Positions 12,453 through 25,426 of a DNA stretch of 64,000 nt are shown here, piece after piece. The notes under the pieces were generated by a model. It saw only the letters and a program-made list of their open reading frames with translations, had not been told where the DNA came from and did no database searches. Every line of letters starts with the position of its first letter. The stretch's first letter is position 1. Location: positions 141,729,922-141,793,921 of the forward strand of contig NC_133538.1 in the NCBI RefSeq assembly GCF_048544455.1, given 5' to 3'. This stretch comes from Silene latifolia. Its lineage: Eukaryota > Streptophyta > Magnoliopsida > Caryophyllales > Caryophyllaceae. The translations under genes and the position numbers were made by a program.

Positions 12453-15400
12453 ATGGATATGGATCGCGAATGGATGTTTGTTGATCGTTTGGATTCTAGA
12501 TATAGGGAAGGGGTGGAATATTTTGTTAGACATGTTATGAATAATGCAGAGAATGTGGAACAACTTTTATGTCCATGTGTTAAATGTGGGAATAATGAGT
12601 ATGTTGATGCGGTAGAATTGGAAAGTCACCTCCTAATTAATGGTATTGACAAGAGTTATACAAGGTGGATTTGGCATGGGGAGGATGTCTTTGCCCACTT
12701 TGTGTAGTAATTTAGGGGATGATAGCGACTTTGAGGGAGAGGATTTTGATGAAAATGTTGATCGAGTAGACAATCTTATAAATGATTTGAAAAAATCCGC
12801 TGTAGACCCAAGTGAAATTGAGATGTTTGATAGGCTGTTTGGTGATGCAATAAAACCCTTGTACCCTGGTTCAACTTTCACACGCCTATCAGCAACTTTA
12901 AAATTGTATAGTTTAAAGGCTAAAAATGGATGGAGTGATAAAAGGTTCACAACATTGCTTGAGTTTTTGGGTCAGATGTTACCGGAAGGCAATGAACTCC
13001 CTAGGCGTACGTATGATGCTAAGAAAATTTTGTGTCCAATGGGAGTTGATTATGTAAAAATACATGCATGTCGTAACGATTGCATTTTGTTTCGGAAAGA
13101 TTATAAAGAATTAGACAAATGTCCAAAGTGTGGGAGTTCACGTTATAAGTTGCCGAAAAAGAATTCCACAAATAGTAAAGGTGTCCCAGTTAAAGTCTTG
13201 TGGTATCTTCCCATTATCCCAAGATTTAAAAGAATGTTTGCAAATTTAAAAGAGGCGAGAAACTTAATTTGGCATCTTTGGTGGTGATGGTAGAATTTTA
13301 GATGACAAAATTCGTCATCCTGTGATTCAACTCGGTGGAAAAGCATAGATCATTTGTTTCTGAATTTGGGTCCGATGCTAGAAATTTAAGGCTTGGACTA
13401 TGTCTTGATGGTATGAATCCATTTGGTAATCTAAGTAGTCGGTGGAGTACGTGGCCTGTTTTGCTAACAATTTATAATTTGCCTCCTTGGTTATGCATGA
13501 AACGTAAATATCTTATGTTGTCACTACTAATTTAGGGCCTAAGCAACCTGGAAATGACATAGATGTTTACTTGGAACCATTGATGGATGATTTAAAGTTA
13601 TTATGGGATGAAGGGGTAGAGGTATATGATGCTTATCGTGGTGAGACTTTTAACCTACGTGCCATGATATTTTGCACCATTAATGACTTCCCGGCATATG
13701 GCTACCTATCCGGTTATCTTTGTGAAAGGGGCTAAAGCTTGCCCAATTTGTGAGGAGGATACAATTTCTGATCGTTTAGTTCATGGAGGAAAGAATGTGT
13801 ACCTTTGTAACAGAAGGTTGCTCCACCGCTCACACCCTTATAGGAAAAAAATGAAGCCATTTAATGGAAAACAAGAACTTAGAAACCCTCCAAAAATTTT
13901 AAGTGGGAAAGAGGTTTATGAGAAAGTGAAAAACATTGAAAATAATTTTGGAAAACCTTATAAGAGAAGTGATGGGACGTTATATAAAAAGAGGTTTATA
14001 TTTTTGGATTTACCATATTGGAAACATTTGTCCGTGAGACATTGTATTGATGTCATGCACGTGGAGAAAAATGTGTGTGAGAGCCTTATTGACACACTTC
14101 TCAACATCCCTGGTAAAACAAAGGATGGTGTCAAAGCAAGACAAGATATGGCTGCTCAAAATATACGACCAGAACTAGCACCACAAATTAGAGGGTCAAG
14201 GACCTATTTACCCCCAGCTTGTTATACTTTGTCACGAAATGAAAAAATAAGTGTGTGTGAATGTTTACATGGGGTGAAGGTTACGCAAGGCTATTCATCG
14301 AACATAAGAAATCTTGTGTCTATGAAAGACTTAAAACTGGTGGGTTTGAAATCACATGATTGTCACACTTTAATACAACAATTACTACCCGTTGCGCTTC
14401 GTGGAGTTCTGCCTAATCATGTTCGGGGAGCTATTATTCGACTTTGCTACTTTTTCAATGCAATATTTAGCAAAGTTGTTGACTCAGATACGTTGAATAC
14501 ATTACAACGAGATGTTATTACTACTATGTGTGAACTTGAGATGTTTTTCCCTCCTTCCTTTTTCGATATAATGCAGCACTTAGTAGTACATTTGGTGAGG
14601 GAAATTAAGATTTGTGGACCGGTATTTTTAAGAAATATGTATCCATTTGAGCGATATATGAAGCCTTTAGCCGCCTATGTAAGAAACCAAAACAGGCCAG
14701 AAGGTTGTATGATTCAGGGTTATATTGCAGAAGAGGCCCTACAGTTTGTCAATGAGTACATGTCCAATGTTGAACCTATTGGGCTTCCGACATCTCGACA
14801 TGAAGGAAGACTACAGGAACAAGGTACTCTTGGGAAAAAAGTAGTAACTGCTAATTCAGAAACCCTTGATCAGGCACACTTGTATATTCTCCAACACATG
14901 GTGGATGTGCATCCATGTTTAGAGAAGCATCAAACACTTCTAAGTGCTCAAAATCCTTCTAAAGGAGAAAGGTGGTTAGCAATGGAGCATAATCGGTTAT
15001 TTCGTAAATGGTTCTCTAATGAAGTAGATAACGAGCTGGTACTTGAGCGTGAGAAAGTCTCTGATGAGGTAAGGTGGTTAGCACATGGACCTAGTTTTCA
15101 TGTGTTAACTTATCAAGGTTATGACGTCAATGGGTACTCCTTTTACACTAAGGATCAAGATGATAGAAGTACTATGCAAAATAGTGGAGTAGCTTTGATG
15201 GCTATGTCAATGAGTGTTGCTAGTGCTAAAGATACTAGACCTGCTTATGATGCTCAGCCATACTTTGGGGTCATCAAAGAAATTTGGGAGTTAGACTACG
15301 TTCAGTTTAGGATACCTGTTTTCCGTTGTATGTGGGTTGAGCATAATAAGGGCGTTCGAGTTGATAGGATGGGTTTCACGTTGGTAGATTTCTCACGTGA

Positions 15401-15638
15401 AGAATACAAATCAGAGCCGTTCATTATGGCTAATCAGGCAAGACAAATCTTTTATATTAAAGATCCAGCGGATGAGAAGTGGTCGATTGTCCTTCATGGT
15501 AAGAAGCAATTTGTGGGTAAAGAAGCAATGGATGAAGTGGATGACGAATTGCCTCCTTTTTCTTCTGGATTGCCGCCTACGGCTACTGATGATGTAGATG
15601 ACTTTTATCTACGAGATGACCATGAAGAAAGGTTATGA
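12453..15638 (+). pseudogene. TNP2-type CACTA transposase, frame-broken
   Basis: Domains in order: Transposase-associated domain at 12453-12690 (MDREWMFVDR start, CPCVKCGN zinc cluster, WIWHGE); Tnp2 core at about 12870-14400; DUF4218 at about 14540-14830 (MYPFERYMKPL, EGCMIQGYIAEEA); DUF4216 at about 15110-15480. Candidate DDE residues are visible in LGLCLDGMNPFGN (near 13400) and HCIDVMHVEKNVCES (near 14050). The family cuts and pastes DNA at the CACTA ends. The reading frame changes about five times, near 12.70, 13.27, 13.33, 13.53 and 13.72 kb; the one at 13.53 looks like a single missing base before GGGCCTAAG. From 13.72 kb to the TGA at 15636 one open frame covers some 640 codons. No introns are needed in that part. 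Confidence 0.88.
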
Positions 15639-16140
15639 GTTGACCTAGAAAAAATCAGTAGCTAGTTTTTGTTTGCAACTTTATGGGTTGACTTTTATGT
15701 TAAGACAATTGCTCTCACTCATTTTTCTGTTTGTTTGTTATGTTTTATTTTAAGACAGTATTTTCATTTTAATGTCTTTCCTATTTTTAGTTGTTTAAGT
15801 CACTGTACTTATCATTTATCATTAGAGCTGTATTTTGGAGTAATTTGATTTGGAGAGTCAATTCACCCTAAAAAGCATCTGCAGAGAGCACGGGTCGTTA
15901 TTTTAAGTAATAGTCGTCTCTCAATCTGTACTTATTTTCAATTTCCATACTTTAACATCTGACCTAATGTCTTCCTTATGTTCAATTACTTATGATTTTT
16001 ATATCTATGAGAGCAATTGCATACATCTAGCTAGGAGGTAATTAAGTTTACCTTGTTTCAGTAAAATAGTTTTCTTGTACATGTTCATTTGTATTTTGTC
16101 CATTTTACGATCTGTTTTAATTTATTTTGATGCAGTCATC
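15639..16140. other. Intergenic stretch between the two CACTA-1 genes
   Basis: AT-rich, T-rich sequence with no ORF. It probably holds the TNP2 3' UTR and the promoter and 5' leader of the next gene. A T-rich run ending in GATGCAG just before the ATG at 16141 looks like a splice acceptor for a leader intron. Confidence 0.5.
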
Positions 16141-16642
16141 ATGGCTTCATCAGTACCATGTAGTAGTACAACTCGTCCAAGAAAGATCAAAAGCGTGGTG
16201 CTTATGAAGGAGTTGTGACATTACGTGATCAAGGTAAAAAGCTTAAAGTAGAATTTGATTCTGATGGTGAGCCAATTAAGAAGATTGGTGCTAAGTATAC
16301 GAGTTATGTTGGTCTACTTGGACGCTCGAAAGTGCCAATTACCATTCGTACATGGAAGCATGTGGGAGAGGAGCTTAAGCTGAAGATTTGGGATGAGGTT
16401 TTGGTAAGATACTAATTAATTTTCCCGCTTATTATTAATGACAAATTTTGGACATTCGAAATCACATATGATGTTTTGGCATTTGTAGTTAGTTTTTGAC
16501 ATTCCAAAGACAAAGTACCAGCAAGTTATCAAAATTGCAAATACCACGTGGACAAACTTTAAGTCAAAATTGACTGCAGTGTATGTTTATCGAAAACCCC
16601 CTAAAGGTCGAAAGTTGCCTGTTGAGACTGATCCGGTAAAGA
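16141..16642 (+). pseudogene. Second CACTA-1 gene, 5' exons (Transposase_24-like), split by copia
   Basis: ATG at 16141 opens a basic N-terminus, but the frame shifts once between about 16150 and 16200. The downstream frame (GKKLKVEFDSDGEPI, then KVPITIRTWKHVGEELK) matches the conserved start of CACTA second-ORF proteins. The exon ends at 16403 (donor GTAAGAT); the next starts near 16489 after TTTGTAG and continues with LVFDIPKTKYQQVIKIA. The copia element sits inside this exon after GTAAAGA; the coding sense resumes at 25427 with KYPYIKSEVWKEF. The role by family is a DNA-binding accessory protein. Without the insertion the exon would run to 25494 (donor GTAAGT). Confidence 0.7.
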
Positions 16643-17627
16643 TGAAGGGTTATATCCGTATAATACCCTATAAAATTAGGACTATAACGCAAATTTTATA
16701 CGAGATTTATGGTCATAAACGAAAACAACAAAGAGACGATAAAGATTAAGAATTAACCTTCGGTCCTAGTGCAAATTGGCAATGAGAGATCAAAGTAGAT
16801 CTCCTCCTAAATGATGCACCCAAGATCGTCTGAGAAATGCCCTTGTGCTAGAATGAATCCTCTAATTGCCTTGCAATATTGAGAGGATTATTTTTGTGAG
16901 TTTTCTTTTAGATGTGAGATCTAAAATTTTGAGAGAAAAATGTTTCTCAAAACCCTAAAATTTTTGTCAAAATGAATTAGGTTTCAAAAGAGAGAAAATC
17001 CTCTCTTTTGTCCTCACTTGGCCGGCCATGGGCTCTCTTGGGAAGTGGGCTTCCACTTCCTTTTAGTTTTAGCTCATGGTCTGGTTCGCAAATCGCTAAA
17101 ATGTATATGACGCGGTTTTGTTATAAATCGTCATCGGTTATCGGTTATTAAAGCATCAACTAATAATATGGATTAGTTGAAATATTAATACATGTCCGAC
17201 AAAGACGATATTGTATAATTATATTCAATATACATTAATCAAATATAAATCGCTTATATTTAATTTACGAATTAATTGCTTAATTCGCCTTAGCCGTTAT
17301 TATTTAATCCGTATTAAATAAAATATCTCAACATCACATTTTTGACTAATTATTAGTCAAATAACTCGGACTAACTGGTTAGTCAAATTTGGCATCTACA
17401 TGACTGTATTTTCATACCGTCACATCTCTCAAACGTATCCTATAGGTGTGACTTTTAGGGACCAGTTGATCACCGCCATCTGTATGACAATAACGTCAAA
17501 CTTATCTAGCAAGCCAACCGTTATTGATAAACGTGGACCAACTGATTATAATACAAAAGTATACCCTTTGATCCTTTTAGAGATTTATAAGTCCTTGCAC
17601 TAACTGTAAAGGACACCAGCCCCAACA
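16643..17627 (-). repeat. 3' LTR of the copia element
   Basis: 985 bp. On the minus strand it starts TGTTGGGGCTGG and ends ACCCTTCA. A purine-rich tract (minus-strand AGTGGGAGCT, 17628-17637) abuts it. Confidence 0.95.
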
Positions 17628-18486
17628 AGCTCCCACTTGTCCGTACAAGTGTATGTGCAATGACGTTATCCGCACTAAGCTGGAGGACACGGCTCAAAAA
17701 ACTCCCACTAGTCCGTACAAGTGTATGTGCGATAACCGATTCTCATATTCATTTAAAATTTCTCCCACTCAATGTAAAACAATTTGCAGATCCGGATCCG
17801 CAAAGGTCGTATTTTACAATCGATCTGTATCTAGAGTGGTTTCCCCGACTAGAGAGTAACTTAACTGATAAAACGAATTCGTATTCGAGCATGGCCATGC
17901 ATTTCGATTCTGACTCCTCGAGTGGCCCTGAGAAATATTGAGTACCTGATAAAGGCTGAATATTTCCTTCAACTCGAACTCCTTCTGATCTAAGCACAGC
18001 ATGAAATGACCCAGAAACAATCTACTTGGCCCCTGTTACGGATGACCGTGAGAAAGAAACCAAAGTCACCCAAAATCTGCCTTAGTCTCAAGAGACAGTC
18101 GATAGTCAAAAGAATCGACTCTTAGGATCACCATGGAGGTCCTATCCACGACCGGGCACCGAATGTTATAAAACATTTAGGACTCCACGTTGATATCACA
18201 ATTGTGTCCTACGAGATATCCGTATAACACGCTTCTGTGATTGGTCAGTCAACCGGTTGATTTATGGCTCATTGAACCCACCATCAACCAACGTCACAAA
18301 ATAATTACCTTGAGTTATCAGCTCACGTGGGCAATTAAGGACCAAAATTATAATGTTTGTTCAGTTCACTTTGTGGTGTTCAAAATTTGTCGTACAAATC
18401 CACATGAAAAACAAAATATATAAAATATCAAAACGATGATGTCGTATAGAGTACAAAAGAGGATGAATCTAATCCATAAAAGAGTA

Positions 18487-21400
18487 CTACAACTTAGGAA
18501 CACGTTTAATTCCCATGGAATTAACATGCCCTTCATGCTTATCTTGTCGTAATGGTTTAGTGAGAGGATCTGCTATGTTATCATCTGTAGCAATCTTTTC
18601 TATCACTACTTCCTTTTGCTCCACGTAATCTCGGATTAGATGAGCTTTCCGTTGTACATGTCTAGACTTGTTGCTAGACTTTGGCTCCTTAGCTTGGAAG
18701 ATGGCACCTCTATTGTCGCAATAGATGGTGATCGGGTCATTCGAACTAGGCACTACGGATAGTCCTTGTAGGAATTGACGCATCCATATCGCTTCCTTTG
18801 CAGCTTCAGACGCGGCATAGTACTCGGACTCAGTCGTAGAATCTTTGTAACACTTTGTTTGGAACTCTTCCGGTGACTGCAGCAATCATTATGAGTAAAA
18901 ACGAATCCAGACTGAGATTTAGAGTCATCCCGATCCGTTTGGAAGCTAGCGTCTGCGTAACCGGTTGCGCATAGCTTTTGATCGCCTCCATAAGTCAATG
19001 CCCAATCTTTAGTCCTCCGTAGGTACTTAAGAATGTTCTTGACAGCCATCCAATGTGATTCACCGGATCTTTGTTGGAATCGACTTGTCATACTCAATGC
19101 ATATGCCACGTCCGGACGTGTGCATATCATGGCATACATGATTAATCCTATAGCCGAGGCATAAGGAATCCGTGTCATGCGCTCTTTCTCTTCCGGTGTC
19201 TCGGTGCACGAGACTTGCTCAAATGCACCCCTGGAGCCATAGGAAGAAACCCCTTCTTGGAGTTAGTCATCCTGAATCTCTCTAGGACTTTGTCTATGTA
19301 AGACTCTGATCGAGAGATAACATCCGTCGTGATCTATCTCGATAGATACGGATGCCTAGAATTCTTTGTGCCTCTCCCAGATCTTTCATCTGGAAATGGT
19401 TTTTCAACCATACTTTCACCGAAGTTAAGAGAGGTATGTCATTCCCAATCAGAAGTATGTCATCGACATACAATATTAGGAAGACAATCTTGCTCCCACT
19501 CGACTTGATATAAAGACATGGTTCCTCGACCGATCGAGTAAATCCATTTTCTTTAATCTCTTGGTCGAAGCGATGATTCCAACTCCGAGATGCTTGCTTA
19601 AGTCCATAAATGGAACGCTTAAGCTTGCACACTTTCTTAGGATGTTCTGGATCGATGAAACCTTCGGGTTGTACCATGTACAACTCTTCCTCCAAAAACC
19701 CGTTTAAGAAGGCGGTTTTCACATCCATTTGCCAAATTTCATAGTCATGAAAAGCGGCAATCGCTAAGATAATCCGAATGGAACGCAACATGACTACGGG
19801 TGCGAAAATTTCATCGTAGTGCAAACCTGGCACTTGGGTGAAACCTTTAGCAACTAGTCGTGCTTTATAGATATCTTGTTGACCTTCCACAGAATGCTTT
19901 ATCTTGTAAAGCCATTTGCATTGAAGGGGACAAACCTTAGCAGGTAAGTCAACAAGATCCCATACGTTGTTCTCATACATAGAGTCCATCTCGGATTGCA
20001 TGGCCTCAAGCCATAGCTTTGAGTCGGAACTAGTCATGGCACCTTTATAGGTTGCGGGTTCACTACTCGTTAAGAGTAGAACGTCATCTATGTCATGTTC
20101 CTCGACCATACCAATGTATCTGTCTTGAGGAATAGAGACTCTTCCCGACCTCCTAGGTTCCTCAGGAATATTCACCGCAGCCGGGATTGAAGGAATTGGT
20201 TCCTCCAATGGTTGCTCGGTATTTGGTTCTGGAATCTCCGACAGGTCGAAGGTTCTATCACTCTTTGCATTCTCGAGAAATTCCTTCTCTAAGAATGTCG
20301 CATTGGCCGCAACAAAAACACGTTGTTCGGTTGGCGAATAGAAGTAATGACCAAGTGTTCCTTTAGGATAACCTATAAAGTATGTCTTGACCGATCGCGG
20401 GCCGAGCTTATCCTCGTGTCTCCACTTGACATAAGCCTCGCAGCCCCAAACCCGTATAAAGGACAAGTTAGGGACCGTTCCCTTCCATAGTTCATATGGA
20501 GTCTTGTCAATGACTTTAGACGGACTTCGGTTAAGTATTAGAGCGGTGACAAAGAGCATAACCCCACAATGAGTCGGGCAACACGGTGTGACTCATCATG
20601 GATCGAACCATATCAAGTAGTGTTCGATTTCTCCGTTCGGACACACCATTCAATTGAGGTGTTCCGGTGGAGTTAAGCGTAGGGCAATCCCACGAGTCCT
20701 TTAGGTGTTGATCAAACTCGTGAGAAAGATACTCGCCACCACGATCCGAACGTAGTGTTTTAATCTTTCTACCTAATAGGTTCGTACCCTATTTGGTATT
20801 CTTTGAATTTCTCAAAGGATTCACTTTTGTGCTTCATTAAGTAGACATAGCCATATCTACTTAAATCGTCCGTGAAAGTGATGAAATACCTATAGCCTTC
20901 TCATGCGGTGATTGACATAGGACCACATACATCCGTGTGTATGAGTCCTAATAGGTCAGCAGCGCGCATTCCAACACCTTTGAAGGAAATTCGAGTCATC
21001 TTACCGATGAGACATGATTCACACGTGCCAAATGATTGAAAATCAAAGGCCGAGATAGCTCCATTTTTGATGAGCTGTTTTACGCGTTTCTCATTAATGT
21101 GTCCCATACGGCAGTGCCATAGATACGTTTGATCTTTGTCACCAACCTTTAACTTTTTATTCATTACGTGTAATATTTCGGTGGTCTGATCTAAAACATA
21201 AATTCCGTTCATGGAGACTGCCTTGCCATAAATCATATCGTGTAATGAGAAAATGCAAGTATTATTCTCTATTACAAATGAAAATCCAAGTTTGTCAAGT
21301 GCGGAAACTGAAATAATGTTTTTGGAAAGACTGGTACATAATAGCGATTATATAAAAATAACTCAAATCCGCTAGGAAGTCTGGATCACATATGTTCCCC

Positions 21401-22517
21401 TTGAGACGGCAGCCACTCGTGCTCCATTCCCAACACGCAGGTCCACCTCACCCTTTACGAGGGGTTCGATGTTTCAGAGCCCCTGCACATGATTACACAG
21501 ATGAGAACCACAACCAGTATCAAGTACCCAAGTTCCGTAACTTGCATGGTTAATCTCAATCATATGAATAAAAGAAGAAGAGGATGAAGACATACCAACA
21601 GGTTTAACGCGACCTGCCTTTAAGTCCTCATGATAAACAGGACATGTACGCCTCCAATGCCCAGTCTTGTGGCAATGATGGCATTCCATGTTTTCATTCT
21701 TGCTCTTTGTCGCGCCTGATGAGGTGCTCGACTCACCAGGCCCACTCTTACCTGAACCCGACTTCTTAAACTTCGGTTTGCCTACTGCTAGGCCTGGCTG
21801 AACTTTGCCCTTACCCTTGCCCTTGTTTGACACAACGAGAACATCTTGTTTCATGCTCCCACTGAACTTCATGTCCTTCTCGGTGCATACGAGAAGGAGT
21901 GCGATTCATGGGGGCTTTTCTTCAAATCATTCATATAGTAATTCGCTCTAAAGAGCGCAAAACCATCGTGGAGTGAATGAAGCATGCGGTCAATCACGAT
22001 GTTCTCGCCGATTTTACAATCAAGCGTCTCCAGTCTCTCGACATTCTCAATCATCTTTGAGAATGTGTGGGCTAACCGGTTGGCCCTTTCGGAGTTTCGC
22101 ATCAAAGAAGCGAGTGGTATGCTCATAGGTCACGATTCTCGGTGCTTTCGAGAATTCCTTGGTGAGCGTGGTGAAAATCTTGTTTGCACCCTGGGCTATG
22201 AAGCGTTTCTGCAAATTGGATTCCATTGCAAAAATGAGTACGTTTTTAATCGCACCCGCTTCCATGACGAAGTCGCTATACGTGGAGACCTCGTTAATTC
22301 GAGCCGTGGGACCAGGGGGCTGGTGGGAGGGGCTCGGTCAAATACTTGAGCTTCCCGTCGCGGTGGCGGCATTCCGTAATGCCGCCTCCCATTCCGCGAA
22401 GTTTGATCCATCATTCTTGATCTAGTAGAGGCGATTCATCCGATTCATAAAGATCCGAAGCCGGGACTCACGGTCCAATGTGGCACTTGGCATTGGGTCA
22501 TCGAGGATGCCAGCCAT
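18487..22517 (-). pseudogene. copia gag-pol region, fossil
   Basis: On the minus strand, gag begins near 22517 and carries the zinc knuckle CHHCHKTGHWRRTC (near 21690). Protease follows with VLDTGCGSHLC (near 21510). Integrase shows the HHCC region with CRMGHI and CLIGKM (about 21000-21140) and the core down to about 20540. RT (about 19290-20250) contains QMDVKTAFLNGFLEEE, YGLKQASRSW and the catalytic YVDD box. RNase H (about 18490-19180) ends with the typical ADPLTKPL segment. One polyprotein is usual for the family. The region is broken by roughly eight to ten breaks, although the LTRs are almost identical. Confidence 0.88.
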
Positions 22518-23783
22518 TAGGTTATTAGCAGTTTAAAAACGTGATCTACGCTGAAAAAGAAAGAAAAACAAAAACGAAATAAGCAACTCATCGAGGTGAT
22601 TTAAGTCTATTTAAAATTCATTTTAGACTCATTGCACTTGCATAATTGATCTCCCTCAAGAATGACACAAGTGATCCCAAGACTCAATTTCCTTAAATTG
22701 ATAAGCCAACTGTTTAGCTAATTCTTCCGTAAGAACTCTTGGTCGATAGATTTCCGCAAATCCTATCTATAGTCCACCATGATCACAGGATCGTACGAGT
22801 GACCATAGCGTTGAGATAAAATAGGTCAATCGGTTCCAACTTACCCGACGTAGAAGAGGTCATATTATGCCTACCGACGAAGAAGGGGCTCATTGGAGTT
22901 TGACCTATAAAGACCGTTCTCAATTTTGGTTTATACGAGGAAGATCCCATCAACTAAGTTTAAATTCATTTTAAGTGAACGAATAACTAGCAACTGCGTG
23001 AATGAATTAATTTAGATGATGGCTTAAATCGTGTGACATATGAATGTCATAGAAAACTAACGCGTGACCTCTACATGAGTCAGTTTTCATGCAATTATTA
23101 GGTGGTTTGGTTTTTAGGCGGAATATGATGCAATCTATCGATACGATAAAATAAATAAATGAATGCAATATGTAAATAAAAATTCCTAGTGTGGCCTATC
23201 CTAGTAAAAAGAACATAATACAACTTTGGAATCCACCGTTGGACCCGAAAAGCTTGTCTTAATGTTCCATCTTTGTCCATGCAGCGGGAGTGAGCATCCG
23301 ATCTCCTTCTTTAGTCTTCTCAAAATTACAATTAAAATTTACAAAATATAAACCTATTTACATTCTAAATAAAAACTGTAATTAAAAGAAATAAAAAAGG
23401 GAGATACGAGATCTCAAAATACAACCAAGACCGTGTTCCATCATTACGGTAACACGTTCTACTAAGGCCACACTAAGTTACAACCGATTGCAAAAATAAA
23501 TAAATACGTAATAAAAGCATTCAAAACATTCAAAATAACGATAAATAAAATGCATCAACTAAATTAAATTTATTCGTGACATAATTCCGTAATTATGTTA
23601 AATTTATCCAAACCACCAAAGACAATTCCGTTACTTTAAATCGTTTTAAAGTAATTTAATTTTACGTGGGTGAACCGATTCACTATCAAGCGAGTGCATA
23701 AATCCGTATTATGCAATAATGGCCGGAAAAAAAAACAAAACACAATTTTTTTTTTTTCTTCAACTCAAGGCGTGAACAGTGAA

Positions 23784-23814
<31 letters not shown>

Positions 23815-24423
23815 AAATGCCGAGAGCATCAAAAGGCTAAAAAAAAAATAAACGGCTCAAAATCGTGAGCAACAAAAGGTCAAAACAAAACGATTTGTTA
23901 AAACCCAATTGCAATTTAATCTAATCCGTATAGAATTGAAATTACAATTGAAACATCTTTAACATATTGCAATAATTATCGATTAAAATTACAATATGCA
24001 AAGAATAAAAAGATAACAAAAGATCGACAATGCAACCGTGTAAACTGGACACGGTTCCCAAAGAAAATCAGGCCGTGGCACATAAAAAAAAATGCCGAGA
24101 CCTAAAGGCCACACGGTCTATCAAAATTTTATACAAAAATTATCGATTTGATAAAAACCAATTGTGATATCACCTAATCCGTATAGAAATGAATTTGCAA
24201 TTGATAGATCTTTAACATATTACAATGAATATCGATTACAAAATAATATGCAAAGATCAAAATCGAAAACAAAAGGAAAACAAGGCACGGGAAATCATGG
24301 CAGCCGTGCCAAAAAAAAAAAAAACCGTGCAAAAAAAAATTTAGCCGTGTGGTTTCTAGCAAAAAAAAATTATCGATCCATTTCGTTTGATGAAAATCAC
24401 ATAGAAAAATTTACGTGGCCTCT
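22518..24423 (-). other. Untranslated leader of the copia element
   Basis: About 1.9 kb between the primer-binding site and gag, without a plausible ORF. It contains long T runs on the plus strand (about 23747-23811) and repeated AT-rich words. A long leader is normal for Angela/BARE-type elements, where it holds packaging and translation signals. Confidence 0.7.
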
Positions 24424-24434
24424 CTCTGATACCA
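24424..24434 (-). other. Primer-binding site (initiator tRNA-Met)
   Basis: The minus strand reads TGGTATCAGAG two bases inside the 5' LTR, the usual copia site complementary to initiator tRNA-Met. Confidence 0.9.
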
Positions 24435-24436
24435 CT

Positions 24437-25421
24437 TGAAGGGTTATATCCGTATAATACCCTATAAAATTAGGACTATAACGCAAATTTTATACGAGAT
24501 TTATGGTCATAAACGAAAACAACAAAGAGACGATAAAGATTAAGAATTAACCTTCGGTCCTAGTGCAAATTGGCAATGAGAGATCAAAGTAGATCTCCTC
24601 CTAAATGATGCACCCAAGATCGTCTGAGAAATGCCCTTGTGCTAGAATGAATCCTCTAATTGCCTTGCAATATTGAGAGGATTATTTTTGTGAGTTTTCT
24701 TTTAGATGTGAGATCTAAAATTTTGAGAGAAAAATGTTTCTCAAAACCCTAAAATTTTTGTCAAAATGAATTAGGTTTCAAAAGAGAGAAAATCCTCTCT
24801 TTTGTCCTCACTTGGCCGGCCATGGGCTCTCTTGGGAAGTGGGCTTCCACTTCCTTTTAGTTTTAGCTCATGGTCTGGTTCGCAAATCGCTAAAATGTAT
24901 ATGACGCGGTTTTGTTATAAATCGTCATCGGTTATCGGTTATTAAAGCATCAACTAATAATATGGATTAGTTGAAATATTAATACATGTCCGACAAAGAC
25001 GATATTGTATAATTATATTCAATATACATTAATCAAATATAAATCGCTTATATTTAATTTACGAATTAATTGCTTAATTCGCCTTAGCCGTTATTATTTA
25101 ATCCGTATTAAATAAAATATCTCAACATCACATTTTTGACTAATTATTAGTCAAATAACTCGGACTAACTGGTTAGTCAAATTTGGCATCTACATGACTG
25201 TATTTTCATACCGTCACATCTCTCAAACGTATCCTATAGGTGTGACTTTTAGGGACCAGTTGATCACCGCCATCTGTATGACAATAACGTCAAACTTATC
25301 TAGCAAGCCAACCGTTATTGATAAACGTGGACCAACTGATTATGATACAAAAGTATACCCTTTGATCCTTTTAGAGATTTATAAGTCCTTGCACTAACTG
25401 TAAAGGACACCAGCCCCAACA
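24437..25421 (-). repeat. 5' LTR of the copia element
   Basis: 985 bp, matching the copy at 16643-17627 except for one visible base. It abuts the primer-binding site on its inner side. Confidence 0.95.
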
Positions 25422-25426
25422 AAAGA

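Larger units (their letters stand above)
16643..25421 (-). mobile_element. Ty1/copia element (Angela/Tork-type), very young insertion
   Basis: 8,779 bp with two 985-bp LTRs and the duplication AAAGA on both sides (16638-16642 and 25422-25426). On the minus strand the order is 5' LTR, primer-binding site, about 1.9 kb leader, gag, protease, integrase, RT, RNase H, polypurine tract and 3' LTR. I see a single LTR difference (near 17548 versus 25342), so insertion is probably within the last 0.1 million years. Despite this the coding part is broken, with roughly eight to ten breaks. RT wording and the long leader fit the Angela/Tork (BARE-1/Tnt1-like) group. Confidence 0.93.

Noticed and set aside
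17400-17603. 67-residue ORF, repeated at 25194-25397
   Set aside because: Lies wholly in the copia LTRs and appears twice only because the LTR does.
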